From NCBI GenBank assembly GCA_033763695.1, contig JANRKB010000052.1, forward strand, positions 28,430 to 92,429: a stretch of DNA of 64,000 nt, given 5' to 3'. This document shows, one piece after another, positions 49,921 to 59,104 of the stretch. The notes below the pieces were generated by a model, which saw only the letters and a list, made by a program, of their open reading frames with translations, made no database searches and was not told where the DNA came from. The position numbers were made by a program, and so were the translations under genes. This DNA comes from JANRKB01 sp033763695 (GTDB taxonomy: Bacteria; Planctomycetota; Phycisphaerae; Phycisphaerales; UBA1924). Numbering within the stretch: position 1 is the stretch's first letter; every line of letters begins with the position of its first letter.

Positions 49921-50973
49921 TCACGCCGCGGCGACGTTGCTCTGAGCCGGCTCGTGCGTCTCGACGCGCGCGGGCGGCAGGTTCCAGACGGCCTTCTTGT
50001 GGCGGCCCTCGGCGAGGTACCACTTGACCATCTTGTCCAAGCCCTGACGCAGCGTGTACGGCGCCTTGAAGCCGCTGGCCTGCACACGATCGGCCTCGAA
50101 CTTCGTCTGCGTCGCGAAGAGCTTCTTGATGCGGGCCGACGAGACGGGCAGGTTCTTGCCCGTGAGCTTGATGATCAGATCAAATGGCAACGCGAGGGCG
50201 CACGCGACACCCAGCGGCAGGTGCATGCTGGGCACTTTGCGGCCGAGGCTCTCGTAGATCTGTGCAGCGATCTCGTGACTGGTGAGGTCGGGCTTGTCGA
50301 TGTACTGGAAGATCTCGAACGGGCCGCGGTCCTTCTTGGCCCAGAGGAACATGGTGCAAGCGACGATGTTCTCGACGTACGAGAGGCTCTTGATGTTCGA
50401 GCCGTTGCCGACGGGCATGTACTTGCCGGAATAGATCTGGCGGATGAGCGAGTACATGTTCGCGAAGTTGTGCGGGCCGAAGGTGACGGTCGGACGGATG
50501 ACGAGGCACTGGCGTCCGTCGCCGCGCGAGGTCCACTCGCGATAGACCTTCTCACCGGCGAGCTTGGATCCGCCGTAGGGCGAGTTTGGCGCGGTCGGCG
50601 AGTCTTCGCGACGGGGTTCGGGCGCATCGCCAAACACGGCGACCGAGGAATAGAAGCAGATGTCGCGGATGCCCAGAGCGTCGGCGGCGTCGCACAGGAT
50701 GCGCGAGCCATTCTCGTTCACGTCGTAGTACGTCGGCTCGGCGATGCCGAAGTCGTGGTGGGCGGCGGCAAGGTTGAGGATCGCTTCGCGACCCTGCAGG
50801 GCAGCACGCAGCGCACGGGCGTCGCGGACGTCACCCTGGATGAAGCGAGCGCGGCCGATATCAAACGTCGGCCTGACGAGGTCGTAGATGACGATGTCAT
50901 GCCCCGCCTCGGTGAGCAGGGCGTGGAAGTAGCGACCAATAAAACCGGCCCCGCCGGCGACGAAGATCTTCAC
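49921..50973 (-). CDS. NAD-dependent epimerase/dehydratase (SDR, sugar-nucleotide type)
   Basis: 350 residues from GTG 50973, which follows a GGAGG 9 bases before. The extended SDR fold has the nucleotide motif VAGGAGFIGRYF at residues 5-16, acidic GDVRDARALR, NLAAAHHDFG, catalytic SSVAVFG and the Tyr-x3-Lys pair in PYGGSKLAGEKVYR. It probably modifies a nucleotide sugar (4-epimerase or dehydratase) for cell-surface glycans. The C-terminus contains FKAPYTLRQGLDKMVKWYLA, typical of UDP-glucose 4-epimerase-like/3-beta-HSD-like members. Substrate not predictable. No glycosyltransferases are adjacent. Confidence 0.92.
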   Translation of the reverse strand: MKIFVAGGAGFIGRYFHALLTEAGHDIVIYDLVRPTFDIGRARFIQGDVRDARALRAALQGREAILNLAAAHHDFGIAEPTYYDVNENGSRILCDAADALGIRDICFYSSVAVFGDAPEPRREDSPTAPNSPYGGSKLAGEKVYREWTSRGDGRQCLVIRPTVTFGPHNFANMYSLIRQIYSGKYMPVGNGSNIKSLSYVENIVACTMFLWAKKDRGPFEIFQYIDKPDLTSHEIAAQIYESLGRKVPSMHLPLGVACALALPFDLIIKLTGKNLPVSSARIKKLFATQTKFEADRVQASGFKAPYTLRQGLDKMVKWYLAEGRHKKAVWNLPPARVETHEPAQSNVAAA

Positions 50974-51286
50974 GGCCTGCGCCTCCAAAAACGCGAACCC
51001 GTGGCGCACGTCCGTGTGCCGCCCCGAGCGAGATCCCTCCGAGGACAGTGTAGCATCGGCTCGGCGGAAACCCGCCTTTGGTACGCCCCAACCGATGGCC
51101 AAGTTTGCGCGAAGGAGCGTGTCAGTCCGTCCGAATGTGAGGGGTTTGAGCGTGTTTGGGTCAGATTGACGCGCAATAAAGCGCTTTCACAGAGGACGAC
51201 AAGGATCAGCAGTAACACAGCCGCATGCTGACGTTCGATCGAGTTGCCGATGCCACGGACAGAGCAACCCGCCAATACGATCGAGG

Positions 51287-51976
51287 ATGTCGATGTTTCG
51301 CCAAACGCTTGACTATGACGGCGTGCTTGTGCTTCCGCGATGGTTTGAGGAATCGTTGATCGACGAACTCACCGCGCTTTGTGAGCCGCTGCTGGCCGCG
51401 GAAGCCAAGCCGGGCGTGCGTCGCGTGCTCGCAAAGGAGCCGCGGCTCCGCTCCTTGGTTGAGAATGGACCAGTTCGAGAACTTTTGAGTTCGCTCGGCG
51501 GCGGTGACGTCCGTGTCGTTCGGTCTATTCTTTTCAACAAGAACGCGCAGACCAACTGGCTCGTGCCGTGGCATCAAGATCCGACGATCGCTGTGGCCGA
51601 GCGAGTCGATCTTCCGGGTTTCCTGAACTGGAACACCAAAGACGGCGAGTTGCACTGCCAACCGCCGATCGCGCTGCTCGAGCGGATGTTTACAGTGCGG
51701 ATTCACCTCGACCAGTGCGGCGTCGAGTCTGGTCCGCTGCGTGTCATCGCTGGCTCACACCGACGCGGTCTGCTGAGTCGCGACGAGATTGATCGCTGCG
51801 CGGAGGAAGGGCAGGTTGTTGAAGCATTGACCGAACGCGGAGGAGTCGCAGTCATGACACCGCTGTCGGTTCACTCATCGCCGAAAGCGACATCGACGAA
51901 CGCGCGCCGTCGCGTGCTGCACTTGGAATGCGCGACGGAAGCTCTTCCCCATGGATTGCAGTGGGCTCAGGCCTGA
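51287..51976 (+). CDS. Phytanoyl-CoA dioxygenase (PhyH)-family oxygenase
   Basis: 229 residues from ATG 51287. Non-haem iron(II), 2-oxoglutarate-dependent hydroxylase fold. MFRQTLDYDGVLVLPRWFEE is the classic N-terminal block (start of a double-stranded beta-helix enzyme), the iron ligands His and Asp are in VPWHQDPT, the second His is in SVHSSPKATS, and the 2-oxoglutarate Arg is in NARRRVLH. GVESGPLRVIAGSHRRGLLS is strongly conserved in PhyH. Substrate unknown: PhyH homologues hydroxylate lipids, ectoine or secondary metabolites. It lies 313 bp from the divergent epimerase gene. Confidence 0.9.
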   Translation: MSMFRQTLDYDGVLVLPRWFEESLIDELTALCEPLLAAEAKPGVRRVLAKEPRLRSLVENGPVRELLSSLGGGDVRVVRSILFNKNAQTNWLVPWHQDPTIAVAERVDLPGFLNWNTKDGELHCQPPIALLERMFTVRIHLDQCGVESGPLRVIAGSHRRGLLSRDEIDRCAEEGQVVEALTERGGVAVMTPLSVHSSPKATSTNARRRVLHLECATEALPHGLQWAQA

Positions 51977-51985
51977 CTGTCGGAA

Positions 51986-54088
51986 TCACGCCAACGTGAC
52001 TGGTGCCAACACCTGCGCCGTGCGCGACGGCAGATACACCTGCAAACTCTGCAACTTGCCGCACTGCGGCACGCGCTGGAGCGGATACACGTTGCCCGGC
52101 TTCACGAGCCCGAACCCGCCGAGTTCCTTCGCGTCGGTGTCGAGGATGATGCGATAGTCCTCGCCGCGCGGCACACCCACGCGCAGATCGGTGTACGACT
52201 GCGTCGGATGGAAGTTGAGCAGGAACACCAGCGGCCCACGCGCGACCATGATGCACTTGCGGCTGTCGTCGATGTCGAGTTTGTCGATGCCGCTGTCGGC
52301 CAGAATGCCGAAGCGTTCGTCGAGCATCATCATCGCGCGATCAAACGCCTGCAGGTCGCGATAGCGCAGGGCGTCGTTGTCCGCCAGCGACCATTGGCGC
52401 CGCGCGTACTTGTAGCTGTAGCCGTTACCCGCGCGCGGGAAGTCGATCCACTCCGGGTGGCCGAACTCATTGCCCATGAAGTTGAGGTAGCCCTCGCCGC
52501 CGAGCGCGAACGTGACCAGGCGGAGCATCTTGTGCATCGCGACGCCGCGATCGATCACGAGGCTGCGGCTGCCCTTGTTCATGTGCCAGTACATCTCGGC
52601 GTCCATGAGCCAGAACGCCAGCGTCTTGTCGCCGACCAGAGCCTGATCGTGGCTCTCGGCGTAGCCCACGTGCTTCTCGGCGAAGCGCCGGTTCATGAGC
52701 GTGTGGACCACCTCGTTCATGTTCCAGTCTTCGTCGCGCTTCTCCTTGAGCGTCTTGATCCAGAAATCAGGAATACCCATCGCGAGCCGGTAGTCAAAGC
52801 CGATGCCGCCTTCGTCAACGGGGCGTGCCAGCCCGGCCATGCCGCTGACATCCTCGGCGACGGTGATCACGCCGGGGCGCACCGCGTACGCGAGTTGATT
52901 CGCCAGCTGCAAATACGTCACCGCGTCGTCGTCAACCGCGGGGCCGAAGTAATCGTCGTAACTGCTGAAGCCGTGGCCCAGGCCGTGGTGGTGATAGAGC
53001 ATCGACGTGACGCCGTCGAAGCGGAAGCCGTCGAGGTTGTACTCCTCGAGCCAGAATCGCACATTGCTGAGCAGGAAGCGCAGCACTTCCCACTTGGAGT
53101 AGTCAAAGAGCATCGAATCCCAAGCGGGGTGCTGGCCCTTGCCGCCGGCGTGGAAGTACTGATAGTCGGTGCCGTCGAGCAGGTTGAGCCCTTCGACGGT
53201 GTTCTTCACGCTGTGGCTGTGCACCAGATCGAGGAGCACGCGCAGGCCAAGCGCGTGCGCGTCATCGACAAGCGCCTTGAAATCCTCAGGCGTGCCGAAG
53301 CGTGACGAGACGGCGAAGAAGTTGCTGACGTGATAGCCGAACGAGCCGTAGTACGGATGCTCCTGAATCGCCATGAGCTGCACGGCGTTGTAGCCGAGCT
53401 TCGCGATCCGCGGCAGGATCTTGGTGCGGAACTCGTCAAACGTCCCGACGCGCTCTTCCTCGGCGGCCATGCCGACGTGCGCCTCGTAGATCCGCAGGCC
53501 CGCCCCAACATCGGCGCGCATCTTCGGCGACGGATGCTTGAAGACATAGGGCGTGGGCGGGTTCCAATACTGGCCCGCGGCGTTGCTGCCGTCCTTCTCA
53601 AACGTCACGCGACGGATGTACGCGGGAATGCGATCCTGCACACCCAGCGCGGACGTGATGCGGAGTTTGACGCGCTGGCCGTGTTGAAGCCCGCCCCCAC
53701 CCTGCCCGGCGCGATCATCGGGAACGAATGCGCTCCACACGCCGAATGCGTCGCGCTGCAGCGGCGTCGCGCTGCCGTCCCAGCTGTTGAAGTCGCCGAT
53801 GAGCGACACCGCCATCGCCCCCGGTGCCCACTCGCGGCACCACACGCCGGGCTTGCCTTCATGCGAGCCGGGCACAAGCCCGAGACGCATGTGGCCGCTG
53901 GCGAAGTTCATCAGCGAGCCTTCGGCTTTGACCAGCTTGTCGCGCAGGACCGTGTACCGGGAGTAGCGTGCCCGCAGCGCGTCGGCGTAGGGCTTGAGCC
54001 AGGGGTCGAGCACAAGAAGCCCCGTGCCATCGAGCGCGGGGGCGGCGGGTCGGGAGATGGGTTGGGGCGTCTGAGGGGGAGGAGGCAT
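51986..54088 (-). CDS. glgB: 1,4-alpha-glucan branching enzyme
   Basis: 700 residues from ATG 54088. GH13 enzyme that introduces alpha-1,6 branches into glycogen. Order: an N-terminal CBM48-like domain (GVWCREWAPGAMAVSLIGDF, NSWDGSATPLQRDAFGVWSA), then the (beta/alpha)8 catalytic barrel with LGYNAVQLMAIQEHPYYGSF, LLDLVHSHS, nucleophile Asp in GFRFDGVTSMLYHH, acid/base Glu in ITVAEDVSGM, and stabilising Asp in YAESHDQALVGDKT. A C-terminal beta domain (VARGPLVFLLNFHPTQSYTD) closes it. It is of the subgroup shared with eukaryotes (GH13 subfamily 8). No glgA/glgC in the window. Confidence 0.95.
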   Translation of the reverse strand: MPPPPQTPQPISRPAAPALDGTGLLVLDPWLKPYADALRARYSRYTVLRDKLVKAEGSLMNFASGHMRLGLVPGSHEGKPGVWCREWAPGAMAVSLIGDFNSWDGSATPLQRDAFGVWSAFVPDDRAGQGGGGLQHGQRVKLRITSALGVQDRIPAYIRRVTFEKDGSNAAGQYWNPPTPYVFKHPSPKMRADVGAGLRIYEAHVGMAAEEERVGTFDEFRTKILPRIAKLGYNAVQLMAIQEHPYYGSFGYHVSNFFAVSSRFGTPEDFKALVDDAHALGLRVLLDLVHSHSVKNTVEGLNLLDGTDYQYFHAGGKGQHPAWDSMLFDYSKWEVLRFLLSNVRFWLEEYNLDGFRFDGVTSMLYHHHGLGHGFSSYDDYFGPAVDDDAVTYLQLANQLAYAVRPGVITVAEDVSGMAGLARPVDEGGIGFDYRLAMGIPDFWIKTLKEKRDEDWNMNEVVHTLMNRRFAEKHVGYAESHDQALVGDKTLAFWLMDAEMYWHMNKGSRSLVIDRGVAMHKMLRLVTFALGGEGYLNFMGNEFGHPEWIDFPRAGNGYSYKYARRQWSLADNDALRYRDLQAFDRAMMMLDERFGILADSGIDKLDIDDSRKCIMVARGPLVFLLNFHPTQSYTDLRVGVPRGEDYRIILDTDAKELGGFGLVKPGNVYPLQRVPQCGKLQSLQVYLPSRTAQVLAPVTLA

Positions 54089-54137
54089 CGCACCGACACG
54101 ATAGCGGATCCGGGGCGCAGGCGGGCTATAAAGACGG

Positions 54138-54698
54138 ATGCACACCCCCGCTGCCGTCGTCCCGTTTCGTCCGTTTTGCGCCAAGCCGCGGCAGTTGACG
54201 TCGCTGGACATGTCCGGCGTGGGGCTGCTGGTGCTGGACTTTGACGGCGTGCTGACGGACAACCGTGTGCTGACGGATCAGAACGGCGTGGAAGCCGTGC
54301 TGGCAAGCCGCGGCGACGGCATGGGGATCGGGATGCTGCGCGAGGCGGGCGTGCATGCCGCCGTCATCAGCAAGGAAGAGAACCCCGTGGTGGCGGCACG
54401 CTGTCGCAAACTCAAACTGCGGTGCATTCAGGGGATCAACGACAAACTGCCGGAGCTCAAGAAGCTGGCGGCGGAGCTGGGCGTCGATCGCTCACGCTGT
54501 GCGTATGTCGGCAATGACGTGAACGATCTGGAATGCATGGGATGGGTCGCGCTGCCGATCGCGGTGGCGGATGCCGAGCCGGCGGCACTGCGTGCGGCAA
54601 TCGCCGTGACGAGCCGCGTCGGCGGACACGGGGCAGTGCGCGAAGTGATCGATCGGATCTTGGAAGATCGGGCGGCCAGAGGCGCGACGACACCTTGA
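54138..54698 (+). CDS. HAD phosphatase, KdsC/NeuA C-terminal type
   Basis: 186 residues from ATG 54138; ATG 54210 (MSGVGLLVLDFDGV) would remove a basic leader of 24 residues. HAD motif I is LVLDFDGVLTDN, motif II the Ser in VHAAVISKEENPVV, motif III the Lys in INDKLPELKKLAAELG and motif IV YVGNDVNDLECMGW. This is the cap-less, tetrameric C1-less subtype of KDO-8-phosphate phosphatase and of the C-terminal half of CMP-acylneuraminate synthetases. Here it is separate from a synthetase. A TATAAA box lies 5 bases before the ATG, so a leaderless transcript is possible. Role: dephosphorylation of a sugar acid phosphate. Confidence 0.9.
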   Translation: MHTPAAVVPFRPFCAKPRQLTSLDMSGVGLLVLDFDGVLTDNRVLTDQNGVEAVLASRGDGMGIGMLREAGVHAAVISKEENPVVAARCRKLKLRCIQGINDKLPELKKLAAELGVDRSRCAYVGNDVNDLECMGWVALPIAVADAEPAALRAAIAVTSRVGGHGAVREVIDRILEDRAARGATTP

Positions 54699-54748
54699 AC
54701 GCCACATGCGTGCCAACTGATTCGTAACTGTGGCGCGAAGACGAGAGT

Positions 54749-55069
54749 TCACCCGCCGATCATGACGGTGGGAACGCCAGGCGGCATGAGCGTCCCGCCG
54801 TGTGCGGTCATGTCGCCGACACGCGCGACAGGTTTGTTGCAGACCAGGACGGTTGCGGATCCCTTGACGATCGAGTCGATCGGTGCCGGCCCGCCGGGCG
54901 TGACACACATGACCTGGTCGCCCACGAGCGCAGGCGGCTTGTTGCCCATCAGAACAGTTGCCGCGCCGGGGCCGACGATTGGGCCGATGGCGTGCGGGAT
55001 CGGCCCACCCGGCGTGGGCGTCTGCATCGGGCACGAGTGATTGTCACCAACACAAACAACCGGAGGCAT
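54749..55069 (-). CDS. PAAR-domain spike-tip protein (T6SS)
   Basis: 106 residues from ATG 55069; AAGGAG lies 6 bases before it and overlaps the other ATG (55075), so 55069 is preferred. PAAR repeat proteins form a sharp zinc-binding cone on the tip of the VgrG trimer in type VI secretion. The repeats are VCVGDNHSCPMQTPTPGGPI, ATVLMGNKPPALVGDQVMCV, ATVLVCNKPVARVGDM and TAHGGTLMPPGVPTVMIGG. His and Cys of VGDNHSCP and the later TAHGG are likely zinc ligands. No extra domain is fused, so it is a bare tip. Last gene of the minus-strand T6SS operon. Confidence 0.93.
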   Translation of the reverse strand: MPPVVCVGDNHSCPMQTPTPGGPIPHAIGPIVGPGAATVLMGNKPPALVGDQVMCVTPGGPAPIDSIVKGSATVLVCNKPVARVGDMTAHGGTLMPPGVPTVMIGG

Positions 55070-55099
55070 CAGCATCTCCTTGCACAGGCGTTGCAGGGA

Positions 55100-56758
55100 T
55101 CAGTGTTCGTCCTTGGCATTCGGATCGCGCGGCATGAGTTCTTCCTCATTGCCGCCGGGCTGCATCGGCTCGGCGGGGCGTGGCGTCGTCGGATCACGCT
55201 CGGCGACGGGCTCGAGCTTGGCCCATGCGATGCGTTCATTGGAAGCGATCCAGTGAACATACACCCACGGGCGGATGCCGTCGCTGCTCGCCGCCATCAG
55301 TCCGGGCTGAGCAGATGCCGTGATGTCTGACCCGGCGATCTTGGAGAGCGGCACGCACGTCCGGCTCGACGTCGACGCGTACAACAACTCGCCCGAAGGC
55401 GCACGCAGGATGAGCGCAAGCGCATTCTCATGCGTGACGGCGCCCGCGAGCACATCCGGAACTTCGCCTTCCTTGAAGACGATGGTCCACACGGGGATCG
55501 CCACGCGCATCGAGAGATTGGCGCGTGAGAGATTGAGCCCGGTGCGCGAGCGGGTCACGACCCACGCGACGGCGTCCGGCGCGGGCACGGGCAGGTCGGG
55601 CGGAGTGCGGAGCCGCGGCGCGTCGGGATCGATGAAGCCGCCGATCCATAGGACGGGGTCATCAAACGCAACGGTCGCCGCGCTTGAGAACTTGGCGTCC
55701 GGATCTGCGAGGGAGCAACGCGCGGTGAGCAGTTCACGCCCGCCCGGTGCGGCCCACGCGACGTCAACACGTTCGCCGAGGTACCAGAGAAACGCGCTGG
55801 ACCCGATGCCACCCGGCGCGGGCGGCAAATCCAGAGCGCGGACCGCGCCATTCGCACTGACCTCAAGCACGGCGGCCTGCTTGCGCTCGGCGTCGGTGAA
55901 GGGCACAAAGACCTTGCCGTCGGCAACGCAGAGCGGCGAGGCGAGAATCTCACCCTTGAACGGCAGCGTCGTGGTCTGCGCAGAGGGCGTTGTGCCGTCG
56001 CTGGCGCGGCCACGACCGACCACCAGCCGATCAGGCGCGTCCATCCACACCGCGCACGCAGCGTCGGCAGCAGGATTGCTCATCTGTGCGGCGAAGGGGC
56101 GAATGCTCGCGGGCCCGGTCCCGACGCGAAGGCCGTGCCGCGGATTGCGCGGCAGCGCCTGGCTCTGAAGCTGTGCAATGACGACGCCGCCTCCGTCATC
56201 GGCAACGAAGGCCGAAGCGAGGGATGCGCTGGCGGCGTTGCCGCAGGGACGCGCGGTGTCCAGCGCGACGATCTTGGTGACCTTGACGTGGAGCGCAACT
56301 GGCGCGGAGACGGCCGACTTTCCCGCTCCGGTGTACTCAGCGGTGACCTGATACTTGCCGGGCGGGAGTTCGCCGAGCCACGTGAGCAGATCGCCAGACT
56401 GCGAAAGCTTGGCGTGCGGCGTGAGGTCAACGACGTCGGGCTTCTTCGGGCCGTGGGAGAACGCGCCGTCCCGCGCGATGATGTCGTACTCGTTGGCGGC
56501 GAGATCTGCATCGACGCTCTTGGCGCGAATGGTGAGCGCGCGGTTGTGCTTGGTAAGCTTGAGGGCCTCGTCAAAGGTCTTGGTGCCCTTGTTCTCGATG
56601 ATGACCGAGAAATAGACCGACTCCCCACGGAGCGCTTCGGCTTTACTGAGCGAGATGGCGATGCTAAGCGGCTGGATCACGTTGTTCTTCCCGGCAGAGG
56701 CGATCGCGAGGCAGACGATCGCGAGTGTGACAAGGGCAAGCGAGCGGAACGGTGTCAT
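55100..56758 (-). CDS. Sec-exported protein of the T6SS operon, candidate immunity protein
   Basis: 552 residues. The N-terminus MTPFRSLALVTLAIVCLAIA with cleavage near SAGKN directs it to the periplasm; in T6SS loci this is where antibacterial immunity proteins for cell-wall or periplasmic effectors reside. Residues ~30-160 look like an Ig-like domain (SLSKAEALRGESVYFSVIIE, LPPGKYQVTAEYTGAGKSAV). The remainder is a beta-propeller-like domain with Ser/Pro/Asp-rich loops (ADGKVFVPFTDAERKQAAVL, WVVTRSRTGLNLSRANLSMR). No catalytic motif. The end is acidic and disordered. It begins 12 bp after the metzincin gene and ends 30 bp before the PAAR gene. Immunity is inference from position; it could also be structural. 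Confidence 0.8.
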   Translation of the reverse strand: MTPFRSLALVTLAIVCLAIASAGKNNVIQPLSIAISLSKAEALRGESVYFSVIIENKGTKTFDEALKLTKHNRALTIRAKSVDADLAANEYDIIARDGAFSHGPKKPDVVDLTPHAKLSQSGDLLTWLGELPPGKYQVTAEYTGAGKSAVSAPVALHVKVTKIVALDTARPCGNAASASLASAFVADDGGGVVIAQLQSQALPRNPRHGLRVGTGPASIRPFAAQMSNPAADAACAVWMDAPDRLVVGRGRASDGTTPSAQTTTLPFKGEILASPLCVADGKVFVPFTDAERKQAAVLEVSANGAVRALDLPPAPGGIGSSAFLWYLGERVDVAWAAPGGRELLTARCSLADPDAKFSSAATVAFDDPVLWIGGFIDPDAPRLRTPPDLPVPAPDAVAWVVTRSRTGLNLSRANLSMRVAIPVWTIVFKEGEVPDVLAGAVTHENALALILRAPSGELLYASTSSRTCVPLSKIAGSDITASAQPGLMAASSDGIRPWVYVHWIASNERIAWAKLEPVAERDPTTPRPAEPMQPGGNEEELMPRDPNAKDEH

Positions 56759-56770
56759 GCGTGGCTCGGA

Positions 56771-59101
56771 TCAGGGGAGGATGGTGACGTCAGCAAATGC
56801 GGTCACTCCTCGGTGCGACCATGTGACACGAACTGTTCCGGCTTGATTTGCGTCGAAGGTTTGGATTTTGACGCCGCCGACCGCGAAGTTTCCCTGGAGC
56901 GAGAGCTTGGTCGCGTTGGCAGATGTCAGACCGGCAAGCCCGCAGAGACCCACCCGCGCAGGGAACGTGCCACCGGTCTTGGGCCAGAGCTTCTCTTTGC
57001 CCACGACGACAAGGTCGATCTCGCCGCCGACGTTCACGGGGGGGATGTTGGGCGTGATGGTGCCATTGCCGATGTCGTACCAGCAGACCTGCGCGGGCGC
57101 GATGTCAGAGAACATCTGGTTTCCGTAGCGTGTGCCGCCGGACTGCTGGAACTCTCGCTTGTCGTAGTAACGAAGGCACAGGGCGCACGCGCCGCACGGG
57201 TGATACGGATAGACGGTGAGGTGGCTGCTGCTGATGTACGCCATGAGACACGATGCGGCATCGGCCTGATCGTGATCGTTGATCGCGCAGTTGCTGGTCG
57301 CTTCCATCACGTTGACGTTGTTGCCCGTCGGTCCCCAGACGACCCTTTTTCGATGAGTCAGGGAGTGGGACAGGTACAGCGCGTGACCCATCTCATGGGC
57401 GCACGTGTCGATCGTGTCGGCCGGGTTTCCGGGCGAATCGTACATGTAGAAGATCCGGTCACCGATGTACTCGCCGAGTGTGCTGTCGGTGGTGTCGGGC
57501 GAGCCACGTCGGGCGAGCAAGAGGAACATGCCGTCCGAGTCGGGGCGCGCAAAGGTGACCTGGTCATTGCCATTGGGGTTCGTGAGCTGCGGGGCATTGC
57601 CATCACACGCGCGATTGATGAGGTAGCGCGTGATGGCGTGAACATCAGGATCAAGATCGAAGTTGTATTGCGGGCCGCCGGGCGTGAAGCGGAAGAGCGG
57701 ATCAGCCGTGAATGTCCCCGGAATCAGACCGTTGGCATAGGCGGCCTGAAGCGCGACCTGATTCGCGTCATTGAACCAAGGGTCCGCACCAGCGCCGTAG
57801 CGCGTCCGGATGGCATCACGCCAGACCTGCCACGTGATGTTGAACGTGTTGACGGGGCCATCAACCTCAATAAACGAGCGGCGGTACGTCTCGCGGATGG
57901 AGTTGAAGTCAATCGCACCTGCGTTGAGGCCGTTGCAGGTGACAAGCAGGCGTATGTGAAGTTTGCGCCACGTCACCATCCGCCCGGTGGTGTAGCACAT
58001 CTTGGCGGGAATCGGACGATTCTGGTCGTCGACGAGTTGGACCGGCACGCCGTTGAGCTTGAGTTCGCGGGGATCGGCCTTGCCACCCGCCGCACCCTTG
58101 AGCTTGGCGCGAAGCGAAATGAGGAAGCGGTAGTTGTCGCCGCTCGTCGGGCCGGCAATGAGTGCGAAATCGGCGACGCCGACCTCCATGTTGGAGGCGA
58201 GCGAGTCCTTGACCTTCTTGCAGGGGAAGACCGCCCGAGCGGTGCCGAGCGGATCAGGCTTCTTGAGATTGTCGAAGATGACCGAGTCATTCGCCGGCGC
58301 GGCCTCAATGACTTTGGGCGCAACGTCACCTTCGATCTTGCGAAGGTGCTCAGGAGCCTTCACGCCGGGATACGCCGCGGAACCTTCGCGGATGCCGGCG
58401 AAACGCGCAAGCGCGTTGTCGTCGCCCGTCGTGGGGTTGAGATCCTTGCGGTTGTACTTTGCGAAGAATCCATTGAGGAACGCACGGCGATTGCCGTCAG
58501 TCTGGGCAAACTCTTCCTTCGGATCCTTGACCTCCACGATCGCTTCGATCTCGTCGTCCTTGTCGAGAGCGACCTGTGTATCGCCCACAAACTTGCGGAC
58601 CACGATGCGGAACGGCACGGCGGGCTTCACGTCCTGCACCCAGTTCGCCGCGGTGTAGCTACCCGGCTTGGAGAGCGCGCCGCCAAACACCGCGTTCAGA
58701 TCACCCGAGGGGACGGCGTGATTGTCAACCACCTCGATGCGATAGATATCGTCTGGGTCCGGGTTCGCATTGGTGCCACCGTTCGCTGCCGGAAGCGCCG
58801 GCTTGGCGCCCACTGCTGTCGCGGCGACGCCGTGAACCACATTCCCGATGACCGCGAGCGGCGCGAGCTCTGATGTCCCCGGGTCGGCCCGCGCCGACGG
58901 CGTGATCGCAGCCGCGCTTGCGCCTTCCTTGAGCAAGCGATACTTGCAACGGTACTTGCCGTTGGCGTGCTTGATGCGCTTGCTGCCCATGAAGTACACC
59001 GTGATCTGGAGCCGCACGGGCTTGAGTTGGACAGCCACCGTCTGCTCAGCGACGGCACCCAACAGGGCGTTGGCAACCGAGTTCGTAGGAGCTTGTGACA
59101 T
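56771..59101 (-). CDS. Metzincin-like zinc metalloprotease, candidate T6SS effector
   Basis: 776 residues from ATG 59101. There is no signal peptide, unlike nearly all secreted proteases, so if it reaches the outside it needs another route; position between vgrG and a Sec-exported protein points to T6SS. Zinc site: TIDTCAHEMGHALYLSH (His569, Glu570, His573, His579), the HExxHxxxxxH pattern, followed by a Met-turn-like SCLMAYISS (Met620). In classical metzincins the position after the fifth residue is Gly; here it is Tyr576. N-terminal ~540 residues have no recognised fold. The final ~100 residues look Ig-like (GEIDLVVVGKEKLWPKTGGT, GTVRVTWSHRGVTAFADVTI). Three bp separate it from the vgrG stop. 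Confidence 0.85.
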   Translation of the reverse strand: MSQAPTNSVANALLGAVAEQTVAVQLKPVRLQITVYFMGSKRIKHANGKYRCKYRLLKEGASAAAITPSARADPGTSELAPLAVIGNVVHGVAATAVGAKPALPAANGGTNANPDPDDIYRIEVVDNHAVPSGDLNAVFGGALSKPGSYTAANWVQDVKPAVPFRIVVRKFVGDTQVALDKDDEIEAIVEVKDPKEEFAQTDGNRRAFLNGFFAKYNRKDLNPTTGDDNALARFAGIREGSAAYPGVKAPEHLRKIEGDVAPKVIEAAPANDSVIFDNLKKPDPLGTARAVFPCKKVKDSLASNMEVGVADFALIAGPTSGDNYRFLISLRAKLKGAAGGKADPRELKLNGVPVQLVDDQNRPIPAKMCYTTGRMVTWRKLHIRLLVTCNGLNAGAIDFNSIRETYRRSFIEVDGPVNTFNITWQVWRDAIRTRYGAGADPWFNDANQVALQAAYANGLIPGTFTADPLFRFTPGGPQYNFDLDPDVHAITRYLINRACDGNAPQLTNPNGNDQVTFARPDSDGMFLLLARRGSPDTTDSTLGEYIGDRIFYMYDSPGNPADTIDTCAHEMGHALYLSHSLTHRKRVVWGPTGNNVNVMEATSNCAINDHDQADAASCLMAYISSSHLTVYPYHPCGACALCLRYYDKREFQQSGGTRYGNQMFSDIAPAQVCWYDIGNGTITPNIPPVNVGGEIDLVVVGKEKLWPKTGGTFPARVGLCGLAGLTSANATKLSLQGNFAVGGVKIQTFDANQAGTVRVTWSHRGVTAFADVTILP

Positions 59102-59104
59102 GGG

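Noticed and set aside
56135..58873. Plus-strand open frame of 912 codons across the metzincin gene
   Set aside because: Antisense of the protease and exported-protein genes; no recognisable domain, no start signal, and operon logic is on the minus strand.
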